This document shows positions 63,442 through 64,000 of a stretch of DNA of 64,000 bases, piece by piece; the first letter of the stretch is position 1, and every line of letters starts with the position of its first letter. Source of the stretch: Panagrolaimus kolymaensis (Eukaryota > Nematoda > Chromadorea > Rhabditida > Panagrolaimidae); assembly GCA_028622995.1 (NCBI GenBank), contig JAJQJQ010000049.1, forward strand, positions 1,240,001-1,304,000, read 5' to 3'. Made by a program: the position numbers and the translations under genes. The notes beneath the pieces were generated by a model, which saw only the letters and a program-made list of their open reading frames with translations, did not search any database and was not told the DNA's origin.

Positions 63442-64000
63442 TTTTACTTTGTTTTTTTGTGTTTTATTTTTGTGTTTTGTTTCATAATAAATGTTTGATT
63501 TTGTGAATATTTTGTTTATCGTAAAAAAACATATGAGTTACTTGTTGATAATTTAACACATTTGGTGGAAATTAGCCTTTGCACATCTTTTTTTCTCTGC
63601 TATTTTCTTTCAGCAGTGATGTTTGATATTGATGTGTTCATTAACTATATAACTTTTATGATTGAAAACCAACTCGAAAGTTGCGTTTTCATCTTCCATT
63701 AACAACACCGTCTTTAAAAGCTTTTATCATGTTACTTCAATTCTTCGGAAGGTTATTACTTCACTAATATTTTTATATCTTTTCAATTTCTCAAAGACTT
63801 ACAAACAAAAAAACTGAAGAACCCATAATTGTCCAAAGAATGGTTCAACATAAATTTAATGATGTCGCTCTTAAAAATTTAAAGCATTCACAATCCTTTA
63901 GTTTCTTCAACATAATTTTAACTGAACCCATTATAAAAGTAAAACGCTGATTAAAGCTCATGATAATCCAAAATAAAAAATACATCATATTTTCAAAGTT
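63442..64000. other. 3' UTR and non-coding flank
   Basis: After the polyadenylation signal I see no recognisable gene. A good acceptor-like TTTTCTTTCAG ends at 63613, but joining it to the GT at 63438 meets a stop at once. An open stretch of about 60 codons without an initial ATG ends at TGA 63948-63950 and matches nothing I know. Confidence 0.4.
63486..63491 (+). promoter_or_regulatory. Polyadenylation signal of the cullin-like gene
   Basis: AATAAA 45 bp after the TAA stop, followed by a T/GT-rich stretch (TGTTTGATTTTGTG) as expected for a downstream element. It supports a genuine 3' end here rather than a gene continuing to a cullin C-terminal domain. Confidence 0.6.

Noticed and set aside
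63438..63613. Further intron of the cullin-like gene
   Set aside because: Joining GT at 63438 to the CAG ending at 63613 reaches a TGA within a few codons and restores no cullin sequence.
63763..63950. Open stretch reading TEEPIIVQRMVQHKF, faintly like the cullin-3 TEEPI region
   Set aside because: The likeness is five residues, the context around it does not match, and the real cullin segment is already present in the upstream exon.

Overview
The window is AT-rich animal (eukaryotic) DNA. Coding exons are split by short introns (49-205 bp) with GTAAGT/GTAATT donors and TAG/CAG acceptors, genes end in AATAAA signals, and there are no bacterial-type gene clusters. A cullin-3-family gene and a possible FLYWCH-like zinc-finger gene fit an invertebrate with short introns (mite-like or similar). 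The sequence alone does not fix the species, and the acceptors are too varied for a Caenorhabditis-type nematode.

Layout: (1) 1-976 holds the last five exons of a plus-strand gene with a Cys/His-rich segment and an acidic tail, followed by its 3' UTR. (2) 977-2032 is non-coding. (3) 2041-2475 is a 435-bp non-autonomous hAT-type transposon with 12-bp terminal inverted repeats, ATCTACCG subterminal repeats and a perfect 8-bp target duplication. (4) About 2536-62149 is one uninterrupted, single-orientation satellite array of roughly 438 copies of a 136-bp monomer. It falls into at least eight sub-domains defined by shared variants, with nested higher-order repeats of 3 to 20 monomers and longer-range copies. 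(5) At 62150-62330 the array ends in a diverged monomer facing an inverted diverged monomer, which together form an imperfect palindrome. (6) 62551-63441 encodes two exons of a cullin-3-like N-terminal domain. The 5' end is missing from the window and the 3' end stops well before the cullin C-terminal domain. (7) 63442-64000 is 3' UTR and non-coding.

No biochemical system spans the window. The main biology is satellite evolution: two monomer subtypes that recombine, a nearly invariant TTCGA-CC-TCGAA dyad in each unit, amplification at several scales, and an array edge that looks like a fold-back element. The array directly abuts a truncated cullin-3 paralogue. All copy numbers and periods come from reading coordinates of recurring landmarks, not from an alignment program.
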